13,803 nt of DNA from JAOTVV01 sp039591075 (lineage in GTDB: Bacteria; Gemmatimonadota; Gemmatimonadetes; Gemmatimonadales; GWC2-71-9). The DNA lies in NCBI GenBank assembly GCA_039591075.1, contig JBDHEI010000064.1, positions 1 through 13,803 on the forward strand, read 5' to 3'. Positions 6,914 to 13,803 of this stretch are shown piece after piece; the first letter of the stretch is position 1; every line of letters starts with the position of its first letter. A program made the position numbers and the translations under genes. The notes beneath the pieces were generated by a model that saw nothing but the letters and a program-made list of their open reading frames with translations, had not been told where the DNA came from and made no database searches.

Positions 6914-8191
6914 ATGACCAGATTCAGAATCATCGCTGTTGCGGTAGTCATGGGACTCCCCCTGGTGGCGTGCGGGACGACGGCGCAGACGGCCGTCAGC
7001 CCCGAGCGCGATGCCGCTGCCCGAATCAGCGCCGACCTCCGGTTTCTTGCCGACGACGCCCGGGAGGGACGAGGGGTCGGCACCGAGGGCCTCGAGCAGG
7101 CGGCCTCCTACATCGCCCAGGCGTTCCAAGACATCGGGCTTCGGCCGGGTGGGACCGAGGGATATTTCCAGCCGTTCGATTTGGACCCGCGCTCTCCGGC
7201 CCTCACGCACACCCAGCTGGGTGGCGAGCGCGTGAAGAACGTCATCGCGGTTCTCCCGGGGCGTGGTCATCTGGCGAGCCAAGTCGTCGTGATCGGCGCC
7301 CACTACGATCATCTGGGGCTCGGGACGAGGGGGTATATCGGGTTCAGCCGCGACACGACCGGCATCAACGTCGTTCACAACGGCGCTGACGATAACGCCT
7401 CCGGCACGACCGCCCTGTTGGAAACGGCCCGCAACCTCGCTCGGCGGCCGACCCCTGCCCACCGGACCATCGTGTTCGTGGCATTCACGGCGGAAGAACT
7501 CGGGACGATCGGCGCGATGTACTACGTCGAGCATCCAGCGCTGCCCACCGACTCCGCCATTGCGATGGTGAACTTCGACATGGTCGGGCGGATGAGCGGG
7601 GACAGCGTCATCGTGGGCGGTACCGGGTCGGCGCCCGAGTTGGTGCCGTTGTTGGAGTCCGCGAATGCCAGCTACGGTCTCAATCTCGTGAAACAGGAGG
7701 ACCCCTGGGGCAGCAGTGATCATGCCGTGTTCTACGGCAAGGAGACGCCGGTCCTCCACTTCTATACCAATCTGCATGCCGACTACCACACACCAGCGGA
7801 CGATTGGGAGAAGATCAACGTCGACGGCATAGTCGAAATTGTGGCCCTCGCCTCCGACCTCGTCTGGGCGATGGCGACGCAGACAGAGAGGATGACCTAC
7901 GTCGCCGTCGCACGGCCGGAGCGAACGGCGGGACCGCGTGCTTCGCTAGGGACGGTGCCGGACATGGTCACTCCTGGCGAAGGCATGCGGGTTCAGGCGG
8001 TGCGGGCCGGCACGGCGGCCGATGAGGCCGGGCTCAAATCCGGCGACGTGATCCTGCGCATCGGCGACGTCGAGGTGAAGGACATCTATGGGCTCCAAAA
8101 GGCCCTGACGACGTACAAGGCCGGCGATACCGTGACCATCGTCTTCCTGCGCGACGGTGAGCGCAAGGAGACGACTGCAACGCTGAAGTAG
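6914..8191 (+). CDS. M28 family metallopeptidase lipoprotein with C-terminal PDZ domain
   Basis: A 425-residue exported zinc aminopeptidase. The N-terminus is a lipoprotein signal: basic MTRFR, a hydrophobic core and the lipobox LVAC, with Cys20 as the lipidated residue, so the enzyme is probably membrane-anchored outside the cytoplasm. The M28 ligands are all visible: His130 and Asp132 in GAHYDHLG, Asp159 in NGADDNASG, the catalytic Glu194-Glu195 in FTAEELG, Asp222 in NFDMVGR and His292 in DYHTPADDW. Residues from about 345 form a PDZ domain (VQAVRAGTAADEAGLKSGDV, then IGDVEVKDIYGLQKAL), which in such peptidases is thought to bind substrate or partner C-termini. The gene is transcribed divergently from the ECF operon and leads the plus-strand gene run; the next gene begins one base after its stop. 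Confidence 0.94.
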   Translation: MTRFRIIAVAVVMGLPLVACGTTAQTAVSPERDAAARISADLRFLADDAREGRGVGTEGLEQAASYIAQAFQDIGLRPGGTEGYFQPFDLDPRSPALTHTQLGGERVKNVIAVLPGRGHLASQVVVIGAHYDHLGLGTRGYIGFSRDTTGINVVHNGADDNASGTTALLETARNLARRPTPAHRTIVFVAFTAEELGTIGAMYYVEHPALPTDSAIAMVNFDMVGRMSGDSVIVGGTGSAPELVPLLESANASYGLNLVKQEDPWGSSDHAVFYGKETPVLHFYTNLHADYHTPADDWEKINVDGIVEIVALASDLVWAMATQTERMTYVAVARPERTAGPRASLGTVPDMVTPGEGMRVQAVRAGTAADEAGLKSGDVILRIGDVEVKDIYGLQKALTTYKAGDTVTIVFLRDGERKETTATLK

Positions 8192-8192
8192 C

Positions 8193-8654
8193 GTGTCGGG
8201 ACCCGTCCTCAAGCCGGAACCGATCGTTCGCGCACTGCAGGGCGCGTTCTGCCGGGATGCTTCCCGACAGGAACTGCTGCAGCTCGTAGCGACCGCGATG
8301 CACGAAGCGGGCTCCCCGTACACCGGTGTCTACCTCTATATGGTGCACGGCGACATGCTCGAGCTCGAGGCCTTCGAGGGTCGTCCCACGGAGCATAGGA
8401 CGATCCCGGCCGGCGTCGGAATCTGCGGCAGGGCCGTGGCCGAGAGGCGTGACCTCAATGTTCCCGACGTGAGTCAGGCAGCCGGCTATCTGGCGTGCAG
8501 TGTCGAGACGAAGTCCGAGCTGGTGGTGCTGATCCGGCGGCATCAGGACATCCTGGGGCAAATCGACATCGACAGTGACGTGCCGCAGGGCTTCTCCGAA
8601 GCGGAAGCAGACGCGGTTCGGGAAGTCGCCGACGCGCTCGCAGTTCTCCTGTGA
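8193..8654 (+). CDS. msrC: GAF-domain protein, probable free methionine-(R)-sulfoxide reductase
   Basis: A 153-residue single GAF domain resembling fRMsr (E. coli MsrC/YebR), a cytosolic enzyme that reduces free methionine-R-sulfoxide using cysteine chemistry and thioredoxin. Family features seen: GVGICGRAVAERRDLNVPDV with Cys78 (equivalent to E. coli Cys94), GYLACS with Cys102 (equivalent to the catalytic Cys118), TKSELVVLI with Glu109, and GQIDIDSD with Asp125 and Asp127. The third cysteine of the family (E. coli Cys84) is absent; His68 is at that position. Cys20 is additional. Start is a GTG one base after the M28 stop; the stop overlaps the next gene (GTGA). The alternative is a GAF sensor protein without reductase activity, less likely given the conserved cysteine pair. 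Confidence 0.75.
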   Translation: MSGPVLKPEPIVRALQGAFCRDASRQELLQLVATAMHEAGSPYTGVYLYMVHGDMLELEAFEGRPTEHRTIPAGVGICGRAVAERRDLNVPDVSQAAGYLACSVETKSELVVLIRRHQDILGQIDIDSDVPQGFSEAEADAVREVADALAVLL

Positions 8655-9517
8655 CAGACGCGCAGCCGCTTCCCATCGAAGAGCGGATCTCCGTCAACGG
8701 CGTGACCCTCTACGCCCGCATCGTCGGGAACGGTCCGGACGTGGTCGTCTTGCACGGCGGTCCCGGCGCACACCACGACTACCTGCTTCCGCAGTTTGAC
8801 GCCCTGGCTCGCGGCCGGCGCCTCCGCTATTACGACCAGCGCGGCGGCGGCCGGTCACCCATCGGCCGGGACGTGCCCGTAGGCTGGCGGGAGCACGTGG
8901 AAGACCTGAACGCCCTCATCGATCACTGGTCGCTCGCGCCGGCCACTCTGCTCGGATACTCGTGGGGAGGGGCCCTGGCCTTGCTCTACGCGGCGACGTA
9001 TCCCGAGCGGGCCGGTCGGCTGGCGCTCGTGGCACCGGCGCCCCTCGACGCCGAGCAACGGCGAGAGTTCCAGGCTCGGTTCGCGGAACGGCAGGCCCAG
9101 CCGGCGGTCATGCGGGGCCGCGAGGAGCTGCGGCGATCCGGCTTGCGCCAACGCGATCCGGCCGCCTATCAGAAACGGGCGTTCGAGTTGGCCGTCGCGG
9201 GATACTTCAAGGATCCGGAGCGGGCTCGCGATCTCACACCGTTTCGGGTGACCGGCCGGACCCAAGAGGCGGTGTGGGATAGCGTCGCGAACTCCGACCT
9301 CCGCGCCGAACTGGACGAACTCGCGGAGCTCTGCATTCCCGCCCTGGTCATTCACGGGCGTCATGATCCCATCCCACTGGAGGCCGCGGAACGGGTCGCG
9401 ACCTTGCTCTGCGACGCGCGGATCGAAGTGCTGGAGGACTCGGGGCACGTGCCTCACGTAGAGGAATTCGAGACGTTCCGTCGGACTCTCGATGACTTCC
9501 TACCGCGAGACCGGTGA
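8651..9517 (+). CDS. Alpha/beta hydrolase, proline iminopeptidase-like (S33)
   Basis: A 288-residue alpha/beta hydrolase, cytosolic (no signal peptide). Seen: oxyanion-hole motif VLHGGPGAHHDY (35-44), YYDQRGGGRS (60-69) typical of the proline iminopeptidase/tricorn-interacting F1 group, nucleophile elbow GYSWGG with Ser104, acid Asp239 in HGRHDPIP and His266 in DSGHVPHVEE. HGGPG plus DQRG points to release of N-terminal proline or other residues from short peptides. However, the elbow is GYSWGG rather than the GGSWGS of classical Pip, so another ester or amide substrate is possible. GTG start in a GTGA overlap with the preceding gene, and a GTGA overlap with the following one. Confidence 0.85.
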   Translation: MTDAQPLPIEERISVNGVTLYARIVGNGPDVVVLHGGPGAHHDYLLPQFDALARGRRLRYYDQRGGGRSPIGRDVPVGWREHVEDLNALIDHWSLAPATLLGYSWGGALALLYAATYPERAGRLALVAPAPLDAEQRREFQARFAERQAQPAVMRGREELRRSGLRQRDPAAYQKRAFELAVAGYFKDPERARDLTPFRVTGRTQEAVWDSVANSDLRAELDELAELCIPALVIHGRHDPIPLEAAERVATLLCDARIEVLEDSGHVPHVEEFETFRRTLDDFLPRDR

Positions 9518-10173
9518 ACCGACTCGACGCCTTCACGCACGCTTTCGGCTTTCTCGCGGCCGATCGCTTCTCTGAGATCCGCAGCGATGCCAACACCGAG
9601 GCGCGCGATACCACGGACCGCTCCCAGTTCGCCGCGCTGCGGTCCGTGCAGCACCTGCTCGGCGACGTCGAGGATCCGGCGCTCGTCGAGCGGGATCCGG
9701 AAGCGGCAGCCGAGTACCTCAATGCACTGTTCGTCGCCTATCGATTCTGGGATGCCGGGAGCCATGCGATTCACATCGCGCGCGACGCTCTCGACGCGGT
9801 GCTCAGCAGCCCGCCCTCAGATGTACCACAGGTGCCCCACGGCGCCTGCTACCTCCTATTCCCCGAGCGCTGGTTCTGGGCACGCATCGGTCCGGACCAA
9901 CCGCATGAGCCGCTCGACGGGATCTTCGTGGCCAAAGGGGGCAACGGTCGGGAGGTCTCGATGCTCGCGGTCCTCGGCCTCCGAGCCGACCGGCCGGGGT
10001 TCAGCCAGGTCACACTATCGGTCTCCACCGAGGAGTTCGTGGCGGTCCCCCCCGACGTGAACACATCGCCGTTCGCGCCGACCTTGGACGGGGGCGAGGC
10101 AGCCGGCCTCAAGTCCGTGAGCACGACGGGTGAGCTGTTGTATCTCACGAGACTCGCGCTCGCGACTTGCTGA
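9514..10173 (+). CDS. Conserved-looking protein of unknown function
   Basis: I do not recognise this 219-residue protein. It has no signal peptide, membrane segment or metal motif. The N-terminal half is acidic and helical (AFTHAFGFLAADRFSEIRSD; EDPALVERDPEAAAEYLNAL; AYRFWDAGSHAIHIARDAL). The second half has beta-rich, aromatic segments (GACYLLFPERWFWARIG; LDGIFVAKGG; EVSMLAVLGL; SQVTLSVSTEEFVAV). It looks like a genuine gene: GTG start in a GTGA overlap, stop in a TGATG overlap with nth, ordinary amino-acid composition, and codon use like its neighbours. The position between a peptidase-like hydrolase and endonuclease III gives no clear functional hint. Confidence 0.75.
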   Translation: MNRLDAFTHAFGFLAADRFSEIRSDANTEARDTTDRSQFAALRSVQHLLGDVEDPALVERDPEAAAEYLNALFVAYRFWDAGSHAIHIARDALDAVLSSPPSDVPQVPHGACYLLFPERWFWARIGPDQPHEPLDGIFVAKGGNGREVSMLAVLGLRADRPGFSQVTLSVSTEEFVAVPPDVNTSPFAPTLDGGEAAGLKSVSTTGELLYLTRLALATC

Positions 10174-10832
10174 TGCCCAAGACCCGGCCCCGCCTGACAC
10201 TGGCCACCGCCAAGGATCGCATCCGGCCGATCATCCGGAAGCTGTCAAAGCAGTACCCCAAGGCGGCCACGGCGCTCGAGCACACCGACCCGCTGGAGCT
10301 CCTGGTCGCCACGATCTTGAGTGCGCAGTGTACGGACGCGCGCGTGAACATGGTGACACAGGATCTGTTCAAGAAGTACCGGACTGCCGACGACTACGCG
10401 AACGCCAACCCCGCGGAGTTCGAGCAGGAGATCAAGTCCACGGGCTTCTTCCGGAACAAGACCAAGTCGATTATCGGCATGGCTCAGGCGCTCGTCGAGC
10501 GCCACGGCGGCGAAGTCCCAACCTCGATGGCAGACCTCACCGAGCTCCCAGGCGTGGGACGCAAGACGGCCAACGTGGTCCTCGGAAACGCCTTCGGGAT
10601 CGACGAGGGCGTGGTTGTGGACACGCACGTCAAGAGGATCTCGAATCGGCTCAAGCTCACCAACAAAGCCGATCCGGTGAAGATCGAGCACGACCTCATG
10701 AAGATCGTCCCCCAAGCGCAGTGGACGCTGTTCCCGCATCTCCTGATCCATCATGGGCGGCAGATCTGCACGGCCAGGAGCCCCAAGTGCGAAATCTGTC
10801 CCGTCAGTGACCTCTGCCCGTCGGGACGATGA
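10173..10832 (+). CDS. nth: Endonuclease III (DNA glycosylase/AP lyase)
   Basis: Base-excision repair enzyme that removes oxidised pyrimidines and nicks at abasic sites. The 219-residue product has the helix-hairpin-helix LPGVGRKTANVVLGNAFG with catalytic Lys131, the catalytic Asp150 in VVDTHVKR, the early LLVATILSAQCTD signature (44-55), and a C-terminal 4Fe-4S cluster loop with Cys199, Cys206, Cys209 and Cys215 (C-x6-C-x2-C-x5-C). The ATG at 10173 shares one base with the preceding stop (TGATG); an in-frame TTG two codons upstream is a less likely start. It overlaps the next gene by ATGA. A repair gene in a run of peptidase genes looks like a housekeeping gene carried in the transcript rather than a functional partner. 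Confidence 0.97.
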   Translation: MPKTRPRLTLATAKDRIRPIIRKLSKQYPKAATALEHTDPLELLVATILSAQCTDARVNMVTQDLFKKYRTADDYANANPAEFEQEIKSTGFFRNKTKSIIGMAQALVERHGGEVPTSMADLTELPGVGRKTANVVLGNAFGIDEGVVVDTHVKRISNRLKLTNKADPVKIEHDLMKIVPQAQWTLFPHLLIHHGRQICTARSPKCEICPVSDLCPSGR

Positions 10833-11998
10833 CCGAGTCTTCACTGCCGCCAATCGATCTCGAGCGGCTGGTTGCCGATCGACGGCATTTCCATCGCTAC
10901 CCCGAACTCGGATACCGGGAGGAGCGAACGGCGGCATACATCGCCGACCGTCTCGAGCAGCTCGGCTACACCGTCCGGACCGGGGTTGGTCGCACCGGCG
11001 TGGTGGGAACCCGGGAGTCTGGGCACGGTCGTCGCGCCGTGCTGATCCGGGCCGACATGGATGCCCTGCCCGTCAACGAGGAGACGGACCTCCCGTTTCG
11101 ATCCACCGAGCCTGGGGTGATGCACGCGTGTGGACACGATGGGCACATGGCTGTTGGGCTTGCCGTTGCCGAACGCCTCGCTCGGGTGTCCCCCGCCGGC
11201 ACGGTGAAGCTGGTATTCCAGCCTGCCGAGGAAGGCGGAGCCGGCGCGGCGGCGATGATCCGTGACGGGACCCTGGAGGATCCCGCGGTCGATGCCGCAA
11301 TCGGCATTCACCTGTGGAGCGATCTGCCAACGGGAACCGTCGCGATCACGCCAGGCCCCGTCTTCGCATCGGTCGACAACTTCACGATCGAGATCACCGG
11401 TCGCGGTGGGCATGCGGCAGCGCCGCACCAGACGGTCGACCCGATTGTCGTCGCGGCGGAGATCGTGACGGCGCTTCAGACGATCGTCTCCCGCCGACGC
11501 AATCCGGCGGACCCGGCGGTCGTCACCGTCACTGGACTCCATGCTGGGACCGCGCACAACGTGATTCCCGACACCGCCACACTCCTCGGGACGGTACGGA
11601 CGTACGGAGCCGAGTTTCGCAATAGGGTACCTGAGCTGTTCGAGGAGCTCGTGACCGGCATCGCGACCGCTTCCGGCGCCTCGGCACGGGTCCACTACGA
11701 GCGACTCTACCCGACGACCGTGAACGACCCGACGATCGCGTCACGCATGACCGAAGCCGCAGCCTCGTTCCTCGAGAGCGGCCAGATTCGATCGGACTAT
11801 CGGACGATGGCGGCCGAAGACATGGCGTTCTTCTTGGAACGGGTTCCGGGATGCTATGCATTCGTCGGGTGTGGCAATGCCCGCAAGGGAACCGATCGAC
11901 CGCATCACTCGCCGCGATTCGATCTGGACGAGGATGCGTTGCCGGTAGCGGTCGAGTTGCTCAGTCGCGCTGCGGTGGCGCTCCTCGGCAACGATTGA
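10829..11998 (+). CDS. M20D family amidohydrolase (N-acyl-amino acid / hippurate hydrolase type)
   Basis: A 389-residue cytosolic metal-dependent amidohydrolase that removes acyl groups from N-acylated amino acids or related amides. M20D hallmarks: RRHFHRYPELGYREERT near the N-terminus, ADMDALPVNEE (75-85), metal ligands Cys101 and His103 in MHACGHDGHMA, Glu134-Glu135 in FQPAEEGGAG, His161 in GIHLWSDLPTG, the dimerisation-domain GRGGHAAAPHQTVDPI, and the C-terminal ligand in PHHSPRFDLDEDAL (His360). Within this family, hippuricase, N-acetyl-diaminopimelate deacetylase, IAA-amino-acid hydrolase and AbgB-like proteins are hard to tell apart, so no symbol is given. ATG start in an ATGA overlap with nth. 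Confidence 0.92.
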   Translation: MTESSLPPIDLERLVADRRHFHRYPELGYREERTAAYIADRLEQLGYTVRTGVGRTGVVGTRESGHGRRAVLIRADMDALPVNEETDLPFRSTEPGVMHACGHDGHMAVGLAVAERLARVSPAGTVKLVFQPAEEGGAGAAAMIRDGTLEDPAVDAAIGIHLWSDLPTGTVAITPGPVFASVDNFTIEITGRGGHAAAPHQTVDPIVVAAEIVTALQTIVSRRRNPADPAVVTVTGLHAGTAHNVIPDTATLLGTVRTYGAEFRNRVPELFEELVTGIATASGASARVHYERLYPTTVNDPTIASRMTEAAASFLESGQIRSDYRTMAAEDMAFFLERVPGCYAFVGCGNARKGTDRPHHSPRFDLDEDALPVAVELLSRAAVALLGND

Positions 11999-12023
11999 CC
12001 CCGACCGGCGCCGCCCGCACTCT

Positions 12024-12028
12024 GAGGA
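12024..12028 (+). promoter_or_regulatory. Ribosome-binding site of the DUF255 gene
   Basis: GAGGA, 5 bases before the ATG at 12034, within the 35-base gap after the M20D stop. It is the clearest Shine-Dalgarno match in the plus-strand run and supports this start. Confidence 0.6.
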
Positions 12029-12033
12029 CACCG

Positions 12034-13803
12034 ATGCCCAATCACCTCGCCGATCAGCAGTCCGCCTACCTCCGCTCCGCCAAGGATCAACCGGTCGAGT
12101 GGCATCCCTGGAGCAACGAGGCCTTCGAGCGGGCCCGGAACGAAGACAAGCCGATCCTGCTCGATATCGGAGCGGTGTGGTGTCATTGGTGTCATGTGAT
12201 GGATCATGAGTCGTACGAGGATCCCGCGGTCGCCCGGGTGCTCAACAGCGACTGGATCTGCATCAAGGTGGACCGGGACGAGCGGCCCGACGTCGATACC
12301 CGCTACCAGCGTGCGGTTCAGCTCCTGACGGGTCAAGGTGGCTGGCCACTTACCGCATTCCTGACGCCGGAAGGCGCGGTGTTCTACGGAGGCACGTACT
12401 TCCCTCCCGACGGTCGACACGGGCGTCCGGGATTTCAAGCCGTCCTGACCAGTCTCGCGCGGCTCTACCGAGAGCGTCCGGAGGACGCTCGGCAGCAAGC
12501 CGTCGAGATCGCGCGGCATCTGGCGATGCACCAGACGGAGACCCTCTCGGGCACGATCAGTCCCACGATCCTCTCGAAGGCCGCCGAAGGCATGGCACGA
12601 CTCGCCGATGCACGGAACGGCGGGTTCGGCTCGCAGCCGAAGTTTCCTCACCCAGCTGCGTGCGATTTCCTCCTGGCCCGCTGGTTCGACACCCGAGAGC
12701 CGTCGTTTGCGACGATCGTGCTGGGAACGCTCGACGCCATGGGTCGAGGCGGCATGCGCGATCATCTTGGTGGCGGTTTCCATCGGTACTCCGTGGACGC
12801 GCAGTGGATCGTGCCACACTTCGAAAAGATGCTGTACGATAACGCGGAATTGCTGAGAGCATACGTGCACGCGGCCAACACGCCGACCATCGATCCCCAA
12901 CATCCGCCCGCCGAACGGTATCGCGACGTGATCGAGGGCGTGGTCGCGTGGATCATGGATACGATGGCCGACCCGGCGGGAGGTTACTACGCCTCGCAGG
13001 ACGCTGATGTGGGCCTCGAGGACGATGGCGACTACTTCACCTGGACCATCGACGAGGCACGCGCCGTGCTTGACGCCGACGAGTTCGAAGTGCTGAGGCG
13101 CCACTTCGACATCGAGGAGTCGGGTGAAATGCGCCACGATCCACGACGCAATGTGCTGTGGGCCGCACGGACTCTCGACGAGATCGCCGACGATCTCGCC
13201 AAGACGGCGAGCGACACGCGAGGGTTGCTGGACTCCGGGCGCCAGAAACTCCGGCGTGTGCGCGACGCACGACGTGCTCCGTTCGTCGACCCAACTGTCT
13301 ATACGGCATGGAACGCCATGATGGTCTCAGCCATGCTCGAGGCATCGGCCACTCTGAATCGTCCTGCGCTGGAGCGGCACGCGTTGACGACACTCGAGCG
13401 GCTGTTCCAGGATGCGCAGGACGGCGCCGGACCGGGACTGCGCCATGCGCTGGGAAGCGAACTGGGCGGCATACTCGACGACCAGGTGCAGGCCGCCGCA
13501 ACGGCGATCGACGCCTTCGAGGTCACTGGAGAGAGCCCATGGCTCACGCGGGCCGAGGACCTCATGACGCACGTGTGGGAGGCCTATCGCTCCGAGTCGG
13601 GTGGGCTGCGCGATACGCCGCGGGAGCAAACCGGCGAGGGATTCCTCGTGCAGGAGATGCGGCCCATCCAGGACACGCCGACACCGTCGCCCAACGGGGT
13701 CGCCGGCATCGTGCTCGCACGGCTCCACGCGCACACCGACGACGACGCCTGGCGCGCACGCCGCGACGAGCTGCTCGGCACCTTCGCGGGGGCAGCCGCC
13801 GAG
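12034..13803 (+). CDS. DUF255 / YyaL-like thioredoxin-domain protein, 3' partial
   Basis: The frame is open from 12034 to the last base (590 codons) with no stop, so the C-terminus lies beyond the window; family members run to about 650-700 residues. The N-terminal domain (about 1-165) is thioredoxin-like: NHLADQQSAYLRSAKDQPVE, then AVWCHWCHVMDHESYED with Cys50-x-x-Cys53, RDERPDVD, GQGGWPLTAFLTPEG and GGTYFPP. This is followed by an alpha/alpha-barrel glycoside-hydrolase-like region with NGGFGSQPKFPHP, MGRGGMRDHLGGGFHRYSVD, PHFEKMLYDNAEL, YYASQDAD and AWNAMMVSAMLEAS. Homologues include Bacillus YyaL and animal SPATA20; I know of no settled biochemical function. A redox role is suggested by the CxxC. 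A 35-base gap separates it from the M20D gene, so it is probably in the same transcript. Confidence 0.93.
   Translation, partial: MPNHLADQQSAYLRSAKDQPVEWHPWSNEAFERARNEDKPILLDIGAVWCHWCHVMDHESYEDPAVARVLNSDWICIKVDRDERPDVDTRYQRAVQLLTGQGGWPLTAFLTPEGAVFYGGTYFPPDGRHGRPGFQAVLTSLARLYRERPEDARQQAVEIARHLAMHQTETLSGTISPTILSKAAEGMARLADARNGGFGSQPKFPHPAACDFLLARWFDTREPSFATIVLGTLDAMGRGGMRDHLGGGFHRYSVDAQWIVPHFEKMLYDNAELLRAYVHAANTPTIDPQHPPAERYRDVIEGVVAWIMDTMADPAGGYYASQDADVGLEDDGDYFTWTIDEARAVLDADEFEVLRRHFDIEESGEMRHDPRRNVLWAARTLDEIADDLAKTASDTRGLLDSGRQKLRRVRDARRAPFVDPTVYTAWNAMMVSAMLEASATLNRPALERHALTTLERLFQDAQDGAGPGLRHALGSELGGILDDQVQAAATAIDAFEVTGESPWLTRAEDLMTHVWEAYRSESGGLRDTPREQTGEGFLVQEMRPIQDTPTPSPNGVAGIVLARLHAHTDDDAWRARRDELLGTFAGAAAE

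Noticed and set aside
6911..7789. Minus-strand open frame of 292 codons opposite the M28 gene
   Set aside because: The plus strand carries a full set of M28 metal ligands and a lipoprotein signal; the antisense product has no family features.
11905..13137. Long open frame on the minus strand (410 codons)
   Set aside because: It lies opposite the end of the M20D gene and most of the DUF255 gene, both of which show clear family motifs on the plus strand. The antisense translation has no recognisable domain and is His/Arg/Val-rich as expected for a high-GC shadow frame.

Overview
This is a GC-rich bacterial chromosomal segment with tightly packed genes, frequent GTG starts and almost no intergenic space. 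The gene mix (M42 and M28 peptidases, a HEAT-repeat protein, a DUF255/YyaL protein, long chains of overlapping ORFs) would suit a Gemmatimonadota-like environmental bacterium. That placement is an impression from composition and gene style, not a demonstrated assignment. I see no tRNA, rRNA, insertion sequence, CRISPR array or phage gene.

Layout. (1) Positions 1-2294, plus strand: the 3' part of a PepD-type M20 aminoacyl-histidine dipeptidase, overlapping an M42 metallo-aminopeptidase by ATGA. (2) Positions 2291-3829, minus strand: a HEAT-repeat protein that converges on the M42 gene so tightly that both stop codons lie in one CTAG palindrome. (3) Positions 3889-6810, minus strand: a complete four-gene ECF (energy-coupling factor) importer operon in the order S component, EcfT, ATPase, ATPase, every junction being a 4-nt overlap. 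(4) Positions 6811-6913: the only divergent gap. (5) Positions 6914-13803, plus strand: a long run made of an M28 peptidase-PDZ lipoprotein, a free-methionine-sulfoxide-reductase-like GAF protein, a proline-iminopeptidase-like alpha/beta hydrolase, an unrecognised protein, endonuclease III, an M20D amidohydrolase and a DUF255/YyaL thioredoxin-fold protein that runs off the window.

Functionally, five of the thirteen genes encode peptidases or amide hydrolases of different clans (M20 PepD, M42, M28, S33-like, M20D), and an importer sits among them. A peptide or amino-acid salvage neighbourhood is a reasonable inference, but the importer's substrate cannot be read from the sequence.

The most notable observation is in the ECF ATPases. 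One subunit has lost the Walker A lysine (Cys instead), the Q-loop glutamine and the switch histidine but keeps a perfect LSGGE signature. Its partner keeps all of those but has a broken signature (LPAAQ). The losses are complementary, so the heterodimer should have exactly one intact ATP site and one dead one.
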